64,000 bases of DNA. It comes from Asterella californica. Lineage: Eukaryota > Streptophyta > Marchantiopsida > Marchantiales > Aytoniaceae. The notes under the pieces are model-generated. The model was given only the letters and a program-made list of their open reading frames with translations, had not been told where the DNA came from and ran no database searches. Below are positions 11,749-23,774 of the stretch, piece by piece. Location of the stretch: positions 24,588,001-24,652,000 of the forward strand of contig JAYKYS010000005.1 in the NCBI GenBank assembly GCA_036924285.1, written 5' to 3'. Each line of letters starts with the position of its first letter. Position 1 is the stretch's first letter. Both the position numbers and the translations under genes were made by a program.

Positions 11749-12125
11749 TGTAACACTACAGAAACTCTAATCGCGATCCTCAAGAACACTCATGAATAGA
11801 CGGAAGAACTCTCAACTCAACTCAAGGTGGAATGTCTTTCAAGGACCATTCTCCTTCTTTATATAGTTAGATAAGTGCACACCCCAATCCATACTAACCA
11901 CTCATCAATCCTCACACGGATTGATGACATGGCTTCCATGCAGCCCACACAATCAACTACCAATCAAATATCAACACCACCACATTCTTATCCGGTCCCA
12001 CATACCATGGTCCCACTATAGTCAACTCTACACATATCTTATCCGGTCCCACATACCATGGTCCCGCTATAGTCAACTCTACACATAGTTCTAACTATGA
12101 GTATAGTTAACTATGCATGGTTACA
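11749..12125 (-). repeat. 3' LTR of G1
   Basis: 377 bp, TGTAACCATGCATAG...GTGTTACA in element sense. The plus-strand text TTCTTTATATAGTTAG at about 11850 reads on the sense strand as CTATATAAAGAAG, the likely TATA box. Palindromic ends TGTAAC/GTTACA. Confidence 0.95.
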
Positions 12126-12138
12126 AACCTCCCTCCAT

Positions 12139-15100
12139 TTAAGTTACAACGTCCTCGTTGATGATGGAATGCTCATAAGCTTGAACTAACAAGTCGGCAT
12201 TAGTCAAATTTCCTAGTGGTTCCCAAGTAGCCTCATATAATGGATATCCTTTCCATTTTACCAAGTATTCTATCTTGGGATATCGAGTACCACGAAAACG
12301 TTTGTTCAGTATGCTTTCTACCTCGTATTCCTCATGATCATCCACTATTTCTGGCAATGGTGGTGCTATGTGAGGATTGGTGAAACGAGGAGAACGTGGA
12401 ACATATTTCCTCAATAAAGAAACATGAAACACCGGATGCATGCGCATATGAACCGGAAGTTGTAATTTGTACGCCACAGCTCCAACTCGTCGTAAGATGG
12501 TGAATGGACCGATGTATCTAGGGTTAAATTTGCGAACACCTACTAACGACAAGTTAGTGGTAGATAACCACACTTTCTCCCCAATGTCAAACTCCACATG
12601 CCGACGATGAGCATCTGCATATTGCTTCTGACGATTTTGAGCAGTTTGAATCTTCTCCTTGGCTTGGTGAACACCTGCATGGATCTTCTGCACAAATTCG
12701 TTGACGGCAGCAACTTTGGTTGTTGACTCCTGTCCTGATCCAAATCTAGTAAAACTAGAAGGAGTGAGCGGATGTGCGCCGTACATCAAGTAGAACGGTG
12801 TAGGTTTTGTCGATGCGTTCACAGAGTTATTGTAGGAGAACTCTACTAAAGGTAGGAGTTCATCCCACCTCGCTTGCTCTTCAATCGTAAAAGCTCGTAA
12901 CATATCTTCTATCGTACGATTAGCCCGTTTTGTTTGTCCATCACTCTGAGGATGGTAAGCTGTGGACATAGCAAGCTTAGTTTTGAATAACCCAAACAAG
13001 GTTTTCCAAAACATGCTTGTAAAATGTGATCCCCTATCAGTAATTAAGACTCTAGAAAGACCATGTTGAGCAAAAACAGCGTCTAAGTAGATTTGAGCTA
13101 GCTCTGGTGCAGTAACAGTCTTCTTGGTTGGACGAATATGAATCATTTTGCTCAACTTATCAACAAAAACTACAATAGAGTCAAATCCCGTACTAGTTGG
13201 AGGTAGTTCACACACTAAATCCATACTCACATGTTCTCATCGGTTAGTAGGAATGGGTAATGGTTGGAGTAAGCCTGCCGGTGTTTGATTGGTTGCCTTG
13301 TTCTGTTGACAAGCAAGACAACTTTTGATGTATCTCATCACATCATCGTGCATTTTTGGTCAATAATAAATGCGCTGCACCGCCTCCAAAGTCTTCTCTA
13401 TTCCGACATGACTGGCAATCGCTGAATCATGACATTCTGTCAAGATAGTCGTACGAAGCTCTGGATTGTTGGGAATCCAAACTTTGTCGTCCTTGAATGT
13501 TAACCCATGCATCTTGGTAAGCTTGGTGTGCTTAGTTGCTGCCACAATCTCCTCATCCGTTTTGGTAGCTTCCATCAATTGTTGCCACCAATCGGAATGG
13601 ATCTTCACTTCTGTCGACATGTGATTAACTCGAGGCATTCGAGTTAACGCATCAGCAAGTTGCTTTTTCCCTTCCACGTATAGAATCTGCATGTTGAAGC
13701 GTTGTCGTCATTCCGCCCATCGAATTTGACGTTTGGAGAGGTCCTTCTGCGTCTGCAAGTAAACCAATGGTTTGTGGTCTGTTTCTACCACAAACTCCTT
13801 ATCTCCCAAGTAGTGCTTCCAATGCTTGGTAGCCAACACAATAGCTAACTCCTCTCTTTCTGTGGTATGATAGTTGCGTTATGCATGAAGCAACTTACGA
13901 GAAAAAAAAGCTACAGGATGCCAGTCATCTGCCCATGCTTGTTGTAACACTGCTCCTATTGCTGTACCTGATGCATCTGTGGTCAACTTAATGGGTTTTG
14001 TATGATCATACCACTTAAGGATTGGTGCTTGTAACAACGCGTCCTTCAAGACTTGGAAGGCAAGCTCATGCGATGTACCCCATCTCCATTTTTGTCCTTG
14101 ACCTAATAGGTTTGTCAAGTCCTGTGCAACTTGTGCAAAGTTTTTGACAAATCTACGATAGAACCCCGTAAGTCCTAGAAAACTCTTTAACTGGGTTTGA
14201 TCTTTTGGAGCACTCCACTTTTGGATTGCCTCAATCTTATCGCTCATGACTTGGGTTCCTGCTCCACTCACACGATGTCCTAGGTAATCTACATCGGTCT
14301 TGCCAAACTCACATTTAGAGATCTTGGCATATAGCTGGTTTTGTCTAAGTACTTGTAAAATCTGCTGTAAGTGCATCTTATGCTCTTGCAACATCTTACT
14401 ATAGACAAGAATATCATCTAGGAATACAATGACAGATCTATCCAAGTATGGTCGAAAGATGTCATTCATTAGACCCATAAATGTAGCGGGTGCATTAGTG
14501 AGACCAAAAGACATCACTAAGTACTCAAAGTGATCGTACCTTGTACGAAAAGCAGTCTTTTGTACATCTGGCTCAGCAATCCGGATCTGATTATAACCGC
14601 TTCGTAAATCCAATTTGGTGAAGTACTTTGCTCCTCGTAGTTGATCAAACAAGTCATCCATTCGAGGTAATGGATACTTATTCTTCACAGTCTGAAGATT
14701 GAGAGCTCGATAGTCTATGCACATACGCATACTCCCGTCCTTCTTCTTCACGAACAAGACCGGAGCTCCATAAGGAGATACACTAGGTTGGATGAATCCT
14801 TTGTGTAACAGTTCCTCCACTTGAGCTTTGCACTCCTCCAACTCGTGCTGTGCTAATCGATATGGTGCTTTACAAGGAGGTGCACTACCTAGAAGTACCT
14901 CAATCTTGTGATCCACTCGCCTTCTTGGTGGTAATCCGGAAGGTAAATCATTCGAGAAAACATCTTTGAATTCTTCTACAATCATTTTGAAACTATCCGG
15001 AATATCGCCACCATAGTTGGAACTATAAGCTTCTCTTATTAACCCCAAGAAACATACAACACCACTATGAATAGCGGTCTGTTCTATCACATACAGAGGT

Positions 15101-15498
15101 ATATTTCTAGATCGAGATCTTACTCTGTCTCCAAAAACTATCCACCCCTTACTCTTCACAATCTTCTTTCTCCAATCCACCTCCGGATTGTACTGCTCCA
15201 TCCAAGGCATACCCAAAATGACATCATAACGAGCTAATCGAATAACTCGCCATTCAATCTTTTCTGAATATTGCCCTATAGTGAACGCTACACTCCGTGG
15301 AAGAGACTCAATCATCTCAGTGTGCCCGTTTGACAGCTCTACTTCTTCCTTGTCATCTTTTTCCAAAGCCAAATCCAATCTCATAGCAACTGAACGCGAC
15401 AGAAAGTTCTCAGTTGCGCCAGGATCAATCAACACTCTCACCTTAATGCCTTCTAACACTCCATTAGTAACGATTAGTTGCATAGTCCTTCGTGTCAA
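12139..15498 (-). pseudogene. Pol polyprotein of chromovirus G1 (protease, RT, RNase H, integrase, chromodomain), four stops
   Basis: Domains in order: aspartic protease ([11 protein letters not shown]), reverse transcriptase with the FLDDILVYS active site near 14390-14440, RNase H ([14 protein letters not shown]), integrase zinc finger (HVGIEKT..., CLACQ), catalytic core with SMDL, TDRGSHF and the Glu of RTIEDML, and a C-terminal chromodomain (YEVESILNKR...EYLVKWKGYP...TWEP). Compared with G2, the frame is broken at about 13878 (GAA to TAA), about 13713 (TGG to TGA), about 13357 (TGG to TGA) and about 13231 (TGG to TGA), all in the same frame. The integrase core is complete here, unlike in G2. 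The chromodomain would direct integration to marked chromatin. Confidence 0.92.
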
Positions 15499-15575
15499 TC
15501 CATTTAACTCCTTCTTTTGTCCTCCATTCTCGCCTTTTCTTCTCTTTGTTGAACCAGTACGACGACGAGGTAAAT

Positions 15576-16798
15576 CTACTGGTGCTCTTCGTTTTCCAAA
15601 ACTGGATTGTTGTACTGCATCTCTCCTTCCTCTCCACCTTCCTCTGCTCTATCATTCAGATGATTCAGAGGTCTTCGATAAGTAGCTCGATTTCCTCGAG
15701 GGAATCAGGTGCGACAATGAGCAGCTATGTGCCCAATTCTCCCACAGTTATAACAACGTTGTGTCTCTCCTTGAAGCTCTTGATTTCGAATGCCTTCACC
15801 AATATCACCATCCCTCGGAAGTCCTCGAGGTACATAGTTACGAACTCCACCTCCGACACTGCCACCTCGTGGTATCACTTCTCGTCTTGGTTGCTCTCTA
15901 GCACGATCTCTCCGATCCTCTCCATAGAATTGTCGTGCATAACCGTCCCGTTGCCGAAGATTACCCAATTCCATGGGCATTGGACCTCCATATTGAACTC
16001 GCGGTACGATTGGTGGTTCCCCCCTCTAGCGATACCTAATGCACCAGCAATTCTTTGGGCATAACCGATTGCTTCGAACACGGTACGTGGATTATTCACC
16101 ATGACTTCTTGGCAAATTCTCTCCTTCAATCCGCGTTTGAACACGTCTAAAGCTTCTGCCTGGCTCATATCAGAGATAGCTACTTGTAGATCTTGAAATT
16201 CCTCTACGTATTCTTGGAGACTTCCTCGTTGCTTGAGATCCCAGAGCTTCATTCGAGCCATCTGCATTGAATCCACTGATTGGAAATTTTGCAGCAAACC
16301 TTCTTGCATATTGCTCCATGTTACTTGACTTCCTCCAGCAATCATCGAACGCTCCTATGTATCGTACCATGTAAGCGCTTTATCCATCAAGTAACCACTT
16401 GCAAATACTCCCGCAGAGTAATCATTGACTTGTGCTTGAAAAAGTCTCATGTAGCGATTCATACGAGAAATCCAATTCTCTAGAATACCCATTGCTCGAT
16501 TACCTCGATAAGGTTCCACGTTACACGTCTTCTTCATGCGAAGCAATAGAGCATCTTCCCCTTCCACTATCCTTTGGACCCCTAAAACAACCTCTTCTCT
16601 ATGTAATGTCTCCGCTGCTTGCGTTGGAACTTGTGATGGACCACCCATCTCCATTGCTCTCACATTCTCTCCCTCTAGAGTTGCTATCTTGCTCTCTAGT
16701 GTCCTCACCACTGTCGTCATCTCTCGAAACTCATTGAGCATGTTCTGCATGATCTCACGCATCTCCGTGCCTTGTTGCTCCATGTTATTTTCACTCAT
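15576..16798 (-). pseudogene. Gag of chromovirus G1, broken by two stops and a frameshift
   Basis: Starts at ATG 16798 (MSENNMEQQ); the frame upstream offers only non-ATG codons. By comparison with the intact G2 Gag it has a TGG-to-TAG stop at about 16353, a one-base loss in a G run (six instead of seven) at about 16020, and a CGA-to-TGA stop just after the zinc knuckle at about 15705. The knuckle [14 protein letters not shown] itself is intact. The N-terminal third is predicted helical, as in capsid proteins of this group. Confidence 0.9.
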
Positions 16799-16816
16799 TC
16801 TAACGTTTCTCAACAC

Positions 16817-17796
16817 TCTCAGTCCTTACACCACTCTTTCTACTACCTTCAATACAATGTCAGTATCACTACACGAAAACGCCTCACGAACAAAGGTATC
16901 ACAAAAGGTTGAGGCGACGAGATAACTTCTTGATAGAATGCCTCTCCAAATTCTCTCACTATTTCCTCACGGTATGTCACCTTGGGACGACATGTATAAT
17001 GAACTGCGCACCAAGTGTTGAAGGTTGTTGGTGGTCGATTCAGATCCATATCCTCCTAAAGCAAGATATAGAGCGTGAGGTCCCACGTAGCAGCATACGT
17101 TACGATCGGAAGAATCACAGGGACATGTGAGTTCATCACTTGCGTCATGAAAGCATCTCCGAAGTGCGCCACCAAATAAACCTGAAAATGATGACGTGCA
17201 ATGTAGAGGAGTTTGATATGGAAAGGATTCAAAAACGGAAAATCTGGAACTCTATGAATCCCTCCTTCCATGTGTACCAAATTTTGCAATTTTGGCAGTT
17301 TGACCCCCTATCTTCCGAAGACTATAACTCGAGTTTCCTTGGGTCAAATCTCGCATTTGTTGAACCCTTGGATAGCTTATCTTGCCAATTAGAAATTTGC
17401 AAAGATTCTACTTGAGATTTGACAACCTCAAAACATGGCAGTGACTGTAAAATCCTTCCCGAGAGCGAAATGTGAAAAAACCGAAAAAATCTGAAAAAAC
17501 CCCATCACATTTTGAATGTCATATCTTTCAAACTATAAGTGATCTCCATGAGATTTCAAGTGTCATAGGTAGCTTAGTCCTCCCTCTATAACATACTAAA
17601 AGTTGAAATGATTTCAACTTTCTCTCGAAGTTTCACAAGGACTGTAAGCAACTCGAGTTTTCACTATTTCTATCACTTTCTCTCACTACTATTGAAAATT
17701 CGAAATTTCTCTCCACTCATGTGCATCTAATCACAAGGTTTCTTTGCAATTCTTTCTCCTAAGAGGGGTAATCCACTCTCTCAGAAGAAGAGCCTT
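16817..17796 (-). other. Leader of chromovirus G1 with two small conserved frames
   Basis: Untranslated leader between primer site and gag. It holds two frames on the element strand, 17056-17289 (77 codons) and 16849-17049 (66 codons), matched in G2 at 41363-41596 and 41603-41803. G1 and G2 are so similar that this conservation proves little. They may be upstream ORFs or chance. Confidence 0.5.
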
Positions 17797-17808
17797 GCTC
17801 TGATACCA
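17797..17808 (-). promoter_or_regulatory. Primer binding site of G1 (initiator Met tRNA)
   Basis: TGGTATCAGAGC on the minus strand, one base after the 5' LTR. It is complementary to the 3' end of plant initiator Met-tRNA, the usual primer of minus-strand DNA synthesis. Confidence 0.9.
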
Positions 17809-17809
17809 T

Positions 17810-18186
17810 TGTAACACTACAGAAACTCTAATCGCGATCCTCAAGAACACTCATGAATAGACGGAAGAACTCTCAACTCAACTCAAGGTGGAATGTCTTT
17901 CAAGGACCATTCTCCTTCTTTATATAGTTAGATAAGTGCACACCCCAATCCATACTAACCACTCATCAATCCTCACACGGATTGATGATATGGCTTCCAT
18001 GCAACTCACACAATCAACTACCAATCAAATATCAACACCACCACATTCTTATCCGGTCCCACATACCATGGTCCCACTATAGTCAACTCTACACATATCT
18101 TATCCGGTCCCACGTACCATGGTCCCGCTATAGTCAACTCTACACATAGTTCTAACTATGAGTATAGTTAACTATGCATGGTTACA
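17810..18186 (-). repeat. 5' LTR of G1
   Basis: 377 bp, same ends as the 3' LTR. Differences seen are scattered single-base changes (for example GATATGG for GACATGG and CACGTACC for CACATACC). Confidence 0.95.
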
Positions 18187-18217
18187 TTTGGTTAATTAAA
18201 GATGTCTCATAGAAAAT

Positions 18218-18530
18218 ATGCATCCAAACTGACACGTGCAAACATAAACATCAGGTCCAGTGTCATGCTAGTGGTAACTATCACGAATGAGTATTTGCTT
18301 GAGAAAGGAGGGAATACGAGACAACATGATCACAATAACACCATAAAATACAAGACTCTGTATAATTTTGCTTCCAAAATGACGTGTGCAATCATAAACA
18401 TCAGGTTCAATGTCATGATGGTGGTAACTATTACGAATCAGTAATTCCTTGAGATTGGAGGAAGTATGAGACAACATGATCACAACAATTCAATAAAGTA
18501 CAAGACTATGCATAATTTTGCTTTTCTGCA
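18218..18530. repeat. 150-bp tandem repeat, about two copies
   Basis: GACACGTGCAAACATAAACATCAGG at 18231 recurs as GACGTGTGCAATCATAAACATCAGG at 18381, a period of 150. Later blocks (GGTAACTATYACGAAT, GAGACAACATGATCACAA) recur at the same spacing, and a third copy starts at about 18520 and fades. Confidence 0.7.
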
Positions 18531-18699
18531 CTGATTTGTTCTCTTCTTGTAAAAAAGACGATGTAAGGAATATTTTATATTCGTGACAATTTAGAGTATA
18601 ACAAGAGATCCTAAGGTCACCATGGTGTTACTTCACTTGGTCACCATCCATTTCCTGCTTAAAGGAGGAACTTTGTTGGGAACAAAAATCTGTGAGGAT

Positions 18700-19520
18700 G
18701 TCGGAGGTCTCATTGAGCTAAGCATAACAATATCTGAATTGGAGGATGTGGGATCTTAATAACAACGTTATGCATTTGGGACTTTATGAGAACTGTGAAA
18801 GAGGAAATATCATAAGAACTGGATGTACGACTATAATTAGTGTGTGTAGTTATGATGCATAGTGCAACTTAGAGACTTCTATCAGTGAAAACAGATTTAT
18901 ATCAAGAGAGATAGGTAAGTTATAAGCAATAAATGATGCATAAATAAATTGAGAAGAAATGTTCAATCTTCACTTGCGCTTCCAGGTTGGGTCTTTAGGT
19001 GTTCTTCAATCATCGTTGCATGTCGACCCTCAACAAAGGAGGGGTATGTTGGCTGTGATTTCAGTTGTACTTAGAGATGAGAGATAATATCTCTCTTGAA
19101 TGTTGTTTGAAATCTGTATTAAACGTCATCATCCATTTTGATGATATCTTCCTTAAATGTAGCATGAATTCTCTCTTAAATTGTAGCTTGAAAGAGTGAC
19201 GCTTAGGGACGAGAGATGATGTGTTTTTACGTAGATGATGTCCATTCAAGATAACGTCTATGTATGCAATGATAATATCACCCATGATGGTTACAAAAGA
19301 AAATGACATCAAACTAGATCATGGTGAATGCTACTTGTGGATATATAAGAAAGGAGGTGGATGCTACCAGAAGGTCTCGAACATAAGTGATGCTACCTTC
19401 TAAATAAGTCTACTGCTATACTTTATTGTTTTTTTGTTGTACTCTTTTACTCAGGAAGAGAAGAATATGAGAGAATTAGCATGTTATCGTGGAACAAAGA
19501 TCTACTATTTAGGTTGAGGG
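18700..19520 (+). repeat. Decayed long direct repeat, copy 1 (possible old LTR)
   Basis: Blocks shared in the same order with 20200-20960: GTGAAAGAGGAAAT, AGTTATGATGCATA, AGCAATAAATGA, the TATA-like GGATATATAAGAAAGGAGG followed by AGAAGGTCTCGAACA, and CTACTGCTATACTTTATTG. The paired copy has the same order including a TATA-like TTATAAAAGGATAT. It is consistent with the two LTRs of an ancient element, but no protein remnant was seen between them. Confidence 0.35.
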
Positions 19521-20199
19521 GTAAGGTTAGTGTGAGAACTATATCAGTAGACTACATCTGACGTAGATTGTATGGATTTGAAGATGTACTCGAGATCATG
19601 ACATACTATGAATTCTAGAGCAATTGGATTAAGGTCAACGACTGGGTTGAGAGTGATAGCTAGAAGGATAAACTTGAAAGGACAAAAATCATCAAGTTAT
19701 AAGTTTTTGTACACAACCTCACATCAAGAGTACCGATCGTGACAAAATCTGATATAAGAGATGACCAAGAGCTTGTAAGGATATGAAAGGGCCTAAGTTG
19801 CATGGTCAATATGTGCTAGAGATCAAGAAGATCTCTAACCTTATCTCGACTTGTTGATATTGACTACAACTATAGAGTTCTATCTCGTCCAAGAGAGACT
19901 CATTTCGAAACTGTTGTCATATAGTGGATAGTTTTGTAATGTGAAACGTTAACGTGTGAGGATGTGACAACCTAGACCTTTGTTTGGTAAGTTATACCAC
20001 ATGTGAGATAATGCTTAGATAATATGCATATATGCATGAGATTAAGTTGCACCACGAGTAAGCTAAACTCGAGGTTAAGTTACACCCTAGACAAGTTAGG
20101 CATATGGTTAAGCTACATCCAAGGTAAGCTAGACCAGAGCTTAAAAAGAGGAAACTTTCAGAAAATTGGCAATATCATGTTTTAGAGCATGCTGAGACT

Positions 20200-20960
20200 A
20201 AGTAGACAAAACTTGAGTCATAGCAAATGAGATCACGATGAACAAGTTGTGTGGTTTAGAGCTAGATGTAAAATGTGAAAGAGGAAATTATCTGAGAATT
20301 GGAGGTATGGTTGGAATCAAACTCTTGTATACAAACATGTAGATTATAATGCATAATATAATCTAAGAACTTCAATCATCAGAAATGGATTTTTCATGAC
20401 AAAAATATGTAGGTTTGAGACAATAAATGAAAAATATTAAAACAAAAAAAAGTCATAAAAACTTTATACTTTTCTTTTCTAAACATGTGTGGAGTGAGAG
20501 AGTTGGATAGATGAGCCTTGTGGGGATAGGAGGTTTGAAGTTCAAATCTCCTTTGAAAACGCCTGCTTCCGGATCTTGGGTCATCAACCGCTTCACACAC
20601 AACTAGGTTGGGGTAGAACTGCATGCCCACCTCTACTATGGATGATTATGATAGACTTTTGTCATATCTAGAAACGAGAGACGATATCTCCTCTTAATTG
20701 TAACGTGAATGAATGACGTCTCCACGTGTAGTGAAGTTCAAGTGATGGTTATCAAAAGATATCAACGAATGATGGTGAGTGAAATGCAAAGATGGTTATA
20801 AAAGGATATCAGAGGAAAGAAGGTCTAGAACAAAATGTTGCTATAGTGAAATGATCTATACTACAATTTTGTGTTTTATGCTATGTGAACAATATAGGAG
20901 AACTTGTATGCTTTGCATGTCAAGTGTAGACCTTCGATTTGGTTTGAGTGGTGAAGTTAA
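20200..20960 (+). repeat. Decayed long direct repeat, copy 2
   Basis: Partner of 18700-19520. It is interrupted at about 20440-20640 by unrelated sequence absent from copy 1. Confidence 0.35.
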
Positions 20961-23230
20961 TGTAAATTTGTATTTTTATGTATGATGTCAATAACTTTAC
21001 ATGACTACACTTGGATCTGTTAGATGTGTGCCGTATGTATATTGAGTTATGTCGCTATCATGGTTACGTCTGAGTGTAACACAATTATAAAATATCGATC
21101 TTTCTTTGTATATATTCTATATTTGGAGTTAGGATGTGTCTGCATCTATCTAATGTGCAATAAGGTGATAACACTTATTATGGTACCTTGGTAGTTAGTG
21201 TAAAGACATGCAAATCCTAATGTCATGAGGCAAGGGGTATATCATGTGTTATGCGTTCAATGTAGATGAACAGAGATTAGACAATACGAGTAGAGAGCTC
21301 TCGACGAGCAGATAGAATTAGGTTGAAAGAATTGTGAAGTTTGAGTGTGTTGTGAACAAGTTGTGACAATGCAAGCCATTGAAGGAAAAATAATTTATTT
21401 CTGTATAAACATTTTTTCTGAATTCTTAGTGAGAAATAAGACATAAGAAAACATTTTGGAGTGTGTTTACTGGTAACTGGACGAGATGTCTACGAAGTTT
21501 GAGAAAAAAATTAGATGGTTAGATCGAGAATTATTGAGGAATGAAGTGATAGGGGGTTCAAAAATCTTTCAGTTTGTGCACTACAACTTTCTCTTGCGAT
21601 ACCAACAGATCCGTGCACTCTTTTTGTTCTTGAGTGTTTGGATGTCATTATGATCTTGAGGTCTTGGAATCTTGTGAGTTTTGACACGAAATAACAGTTT
21701 GATTGAGAGAGGCTGTATGAAAAGATTAAAGAGACAAAAAGTATAACATTTTAGATTTCTATGCAAAACTTAACTTAGAGAGCTCTATTCGAGACAAAAT
21801 CTGACAGAGGAGTACTCACTATTCTGTTAACACCATTTAGTTTACACCGACCATCTATGCAAGATCTTTGATATTTGCTTTAATCTTTCGATATCTATCA
21901 CAACCAAAGGGTTATGTCCTTTCCAAGAGACTCTCACCTCCATGTCATCTGTTCGCATCAGCAGCTAGCACTGTGTACTAATATGAGATCGTATGCATAA
22001 AGCAAGACAATCAGTAAGTAGATGTATTTCTTGCATCACTAACACAAGTGGGTTGTTAGCTCGGAGAAAACTATGAAACAAATAACGCATGTGAGGTATA
22101 CATGATCCACCAATATTCCACGGCGATAGTCATAAAGAAGAGACTAGAAAATGAAGGCGTTAAGAGCGGTATGCAACAGAGAAAACAATAAGACCTCTCT
22201 CTCGTAATCTTATGTTTATTCTTGAATCAGGAGGCTAGTTGAAATCTAAACAACATCGCTTATCAATCGTTGAAGAGATAAGTCTGGAGTTCGGAGATCA
22301 TAGCATAAGTGTATGATGAGAAGTGATTATATGGAAGGTCGAGTAGAGTACACATCAGAAGGCAAGTGCAAAGTTGACTCAACATATGAGTGCGAAATTG
22401 GTCTAGCAAGAACCTCCAAATTGCATGCAAACTGAAGTATGAGAAAGTATTATCTAGATCTTGAGTCATCCGGATAGTTTATAATTTAAAACTAAGTACA
22501 TTAATTACAGTGTTTGATAATTGACAAAAAGATGAGAGAGAGAGAGAAAGTAAATAAGCAATTTAACTTTTAAAATTAGAATCATATTTCTATTTTTAGA
22601 CCCAAGTGCCTAGTAAACATTTCAGTAGCCAGGAGGACTTCGTTCAATGAGTTTACCAAAAAAATTGTTGCAGATAGAATCTTCTCATAAATATAAAATC
22701 ATATAACTAAGGATTTAAATCAAAGCCTTACAAGAGCTTTACACTATGTGTCACTTCAAAACTTATAATTAAGTATTGATTGAGCAATATTGAAATAAAT
22801 GTTTTACAGTTGTTGTCACTATTTTCTCTCTAACCTAAAGTTCATGGGGGAGAAAAAATATATTCTTTTCTTCGATTTTATACGCGCATCTGAGGTTCTG
22901 GAGACGGAGGTCATATCAGTTCAATCCTTAGGTAAATGGCCGTATTATTACTGAAACGTATATGCTAATTAGAATTAGTTGTTTGGATTCCATTGCGGTG
23001 GGTTTTACTAAATGCTAGTTTATCTTTTGAAATCATTGAATGTTTGGTATTATGAAGGTCTGGCATACTTGCAAAAGAATCTGTTTATATGTATCATTTG
23101 AATAATAATAACTATTAGGGAGGTCTAGTAAACTGGAACTCCATACTGGGAGAGTATATATACGAGTACAGATAGACGATGCTGTTCAACCAGAAAAGTG
23201 GATAAAAGTGCTTTTGTTCCCAAGAACTCT
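20961..23230. other. Gene-free stretch
   Basis: No coding region, RNA gene or clear repeat boundary recognised. Frames are short and AT-rich, and 22715-22800 resembles 1290-1390. Confidence 0.4.
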
Positions 23231-23231
23231 A

Positions 23232-23345
23232 TCAACTGTTGTTGCTATGCGTTAGCATAGCTATATGTCAATTATGAAGAACGAAAAGGGAAGGTAGGGC
23301 GGAAGGGCGGGGGAATTCTTCGTCGTGTAACGAAAAGTTAAGTGA
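23232..23345 (+). repeat. Dispersed repeat upstream of the CBS gene
   Basis: GCTATGCGTTAGCATAGCTATA...GAAGAACGAAAAGGGA...GTCGTGTAACGAAAAGTTAAG matches, in order, 28213-28320 downstream of the CBS gene (CCATGCGTTAGCGAAGCTATA...GAAGAACAGAAGGGA...GTCGTATAGG). The two direct copies flank the tRNA-Ile gene and the CBS gene. Confidence 0.5.
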
Positions 23346-23468
23346 CGGAGGGGTGGACGGAGTCGCTGTGAATGTCTTCCTCGTTTTCACAAGAATATTT
23401 TACCGAATAATTCCGTTGTTGTCATTTGCGAGGGTGAGAACGGTCTCATCACATAAAAATATTAAACG

Positions 23469-23700
23469 TAAAAAGGAGCAATTGAGATCAAAAATTGTCT
23501 TCGTTGGTTAAAGGTAAAAAGTAGCAATTGAGATCAAAAATTGTCTTCGTTGGTTAAAGGTAAAAAGGAGCAAAAAATTGTCTTCATTGGTTAAAGGTAA
23601 AAAGGAGCAAAAAATTGTCTTCGTTGGTTAAAGGTAAAAAGGAGCAAAAAATTGTCTTCGTTGGTTAAAGGTAAAAAGGAGCAATTGAGATCAAAAATTA
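23469..23700 (+). repeat. Short tandem array abutting the tRNA-Ile gene
   Basis: Six units of a TAAAAAGGAGCAA...AAAATTGTCTTCGTTGG pattern. Units 1, 2 and 6 have a 9-base insert (TTGAGATCA) and are about 46 bp; units 3-5 are about 37 bp. The sixth unit is cut by the tRNA 3' end. Every unit contains an A run that reads as TTTTT on the tRNA strand, so each carries a possible RNA polymerase III terminator. Confidence 0.85.
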
Positions 23701-23774
23701 TGGCCCATGCAGGTCTCGAACCTGCGACCTTCGCGTTATTAGCACGACGCTCTAACCAACTGAGCTAATAGGCC
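23701..23774 (-). tRNA. tRNA-Ile (anticodon AAU)
   Basis: The reverse complement folds as a full cloverleaf starting GGCCTATTAGCTCAGTTGG and ending GCATGGGCC plus discriminator A. The anticodon loop is CTAATAA in the stem TCGTG/CGCGA, and the T loop is GTTCGAGAC. It matches the plant nuclear tRNA-Ile pattern with intact A and B boxes. A T5 tract follows within 10 bases. No intron. Confidence 0.97.

Larger units (their letters stand above)
11749..18186 (-). mobile_element. Ty3/gypsy chromovirus G1, complete but mutated (6438 bp)
   Basis: Two 377-bp LTRs, almost identical by eye (a handful of differences), flank gag and pol on the minus strand. The target duplication TTTGG is exact on both sides (11744-11748 and 18187-18191). 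A chromodomain ends the integrase, which defines a chromovirus. The near-identical LTRs mean recent insertion, yet gag carries two stops and a frameshift and pol carries four stops, so this copy cannot make its own proteins. Confidence 0.95.

Noticed and set aside
15492..16064. 190-codon plus-strand frame over the G1 gag/pol border, with its counterpart 42613-43161 in G2
   Set aside because: It is the antisense shadow of the gag zinc-knuckle and protease region; conservation follows from the near identity of G1 and G2.
20490..20640. Second tRNA-derived SINE (GTTCAAATC box)
   Set aside because: The B box is imperfect, the A box is unconvincing and there is no poly-A end; the stretch is only known to be absent from the paired repeat.
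23469..23700. CRISPR-like array
   Set aside because: The units are contiguous with no unique spacers of constant length, and the setting is a plant-type tRNA locus.
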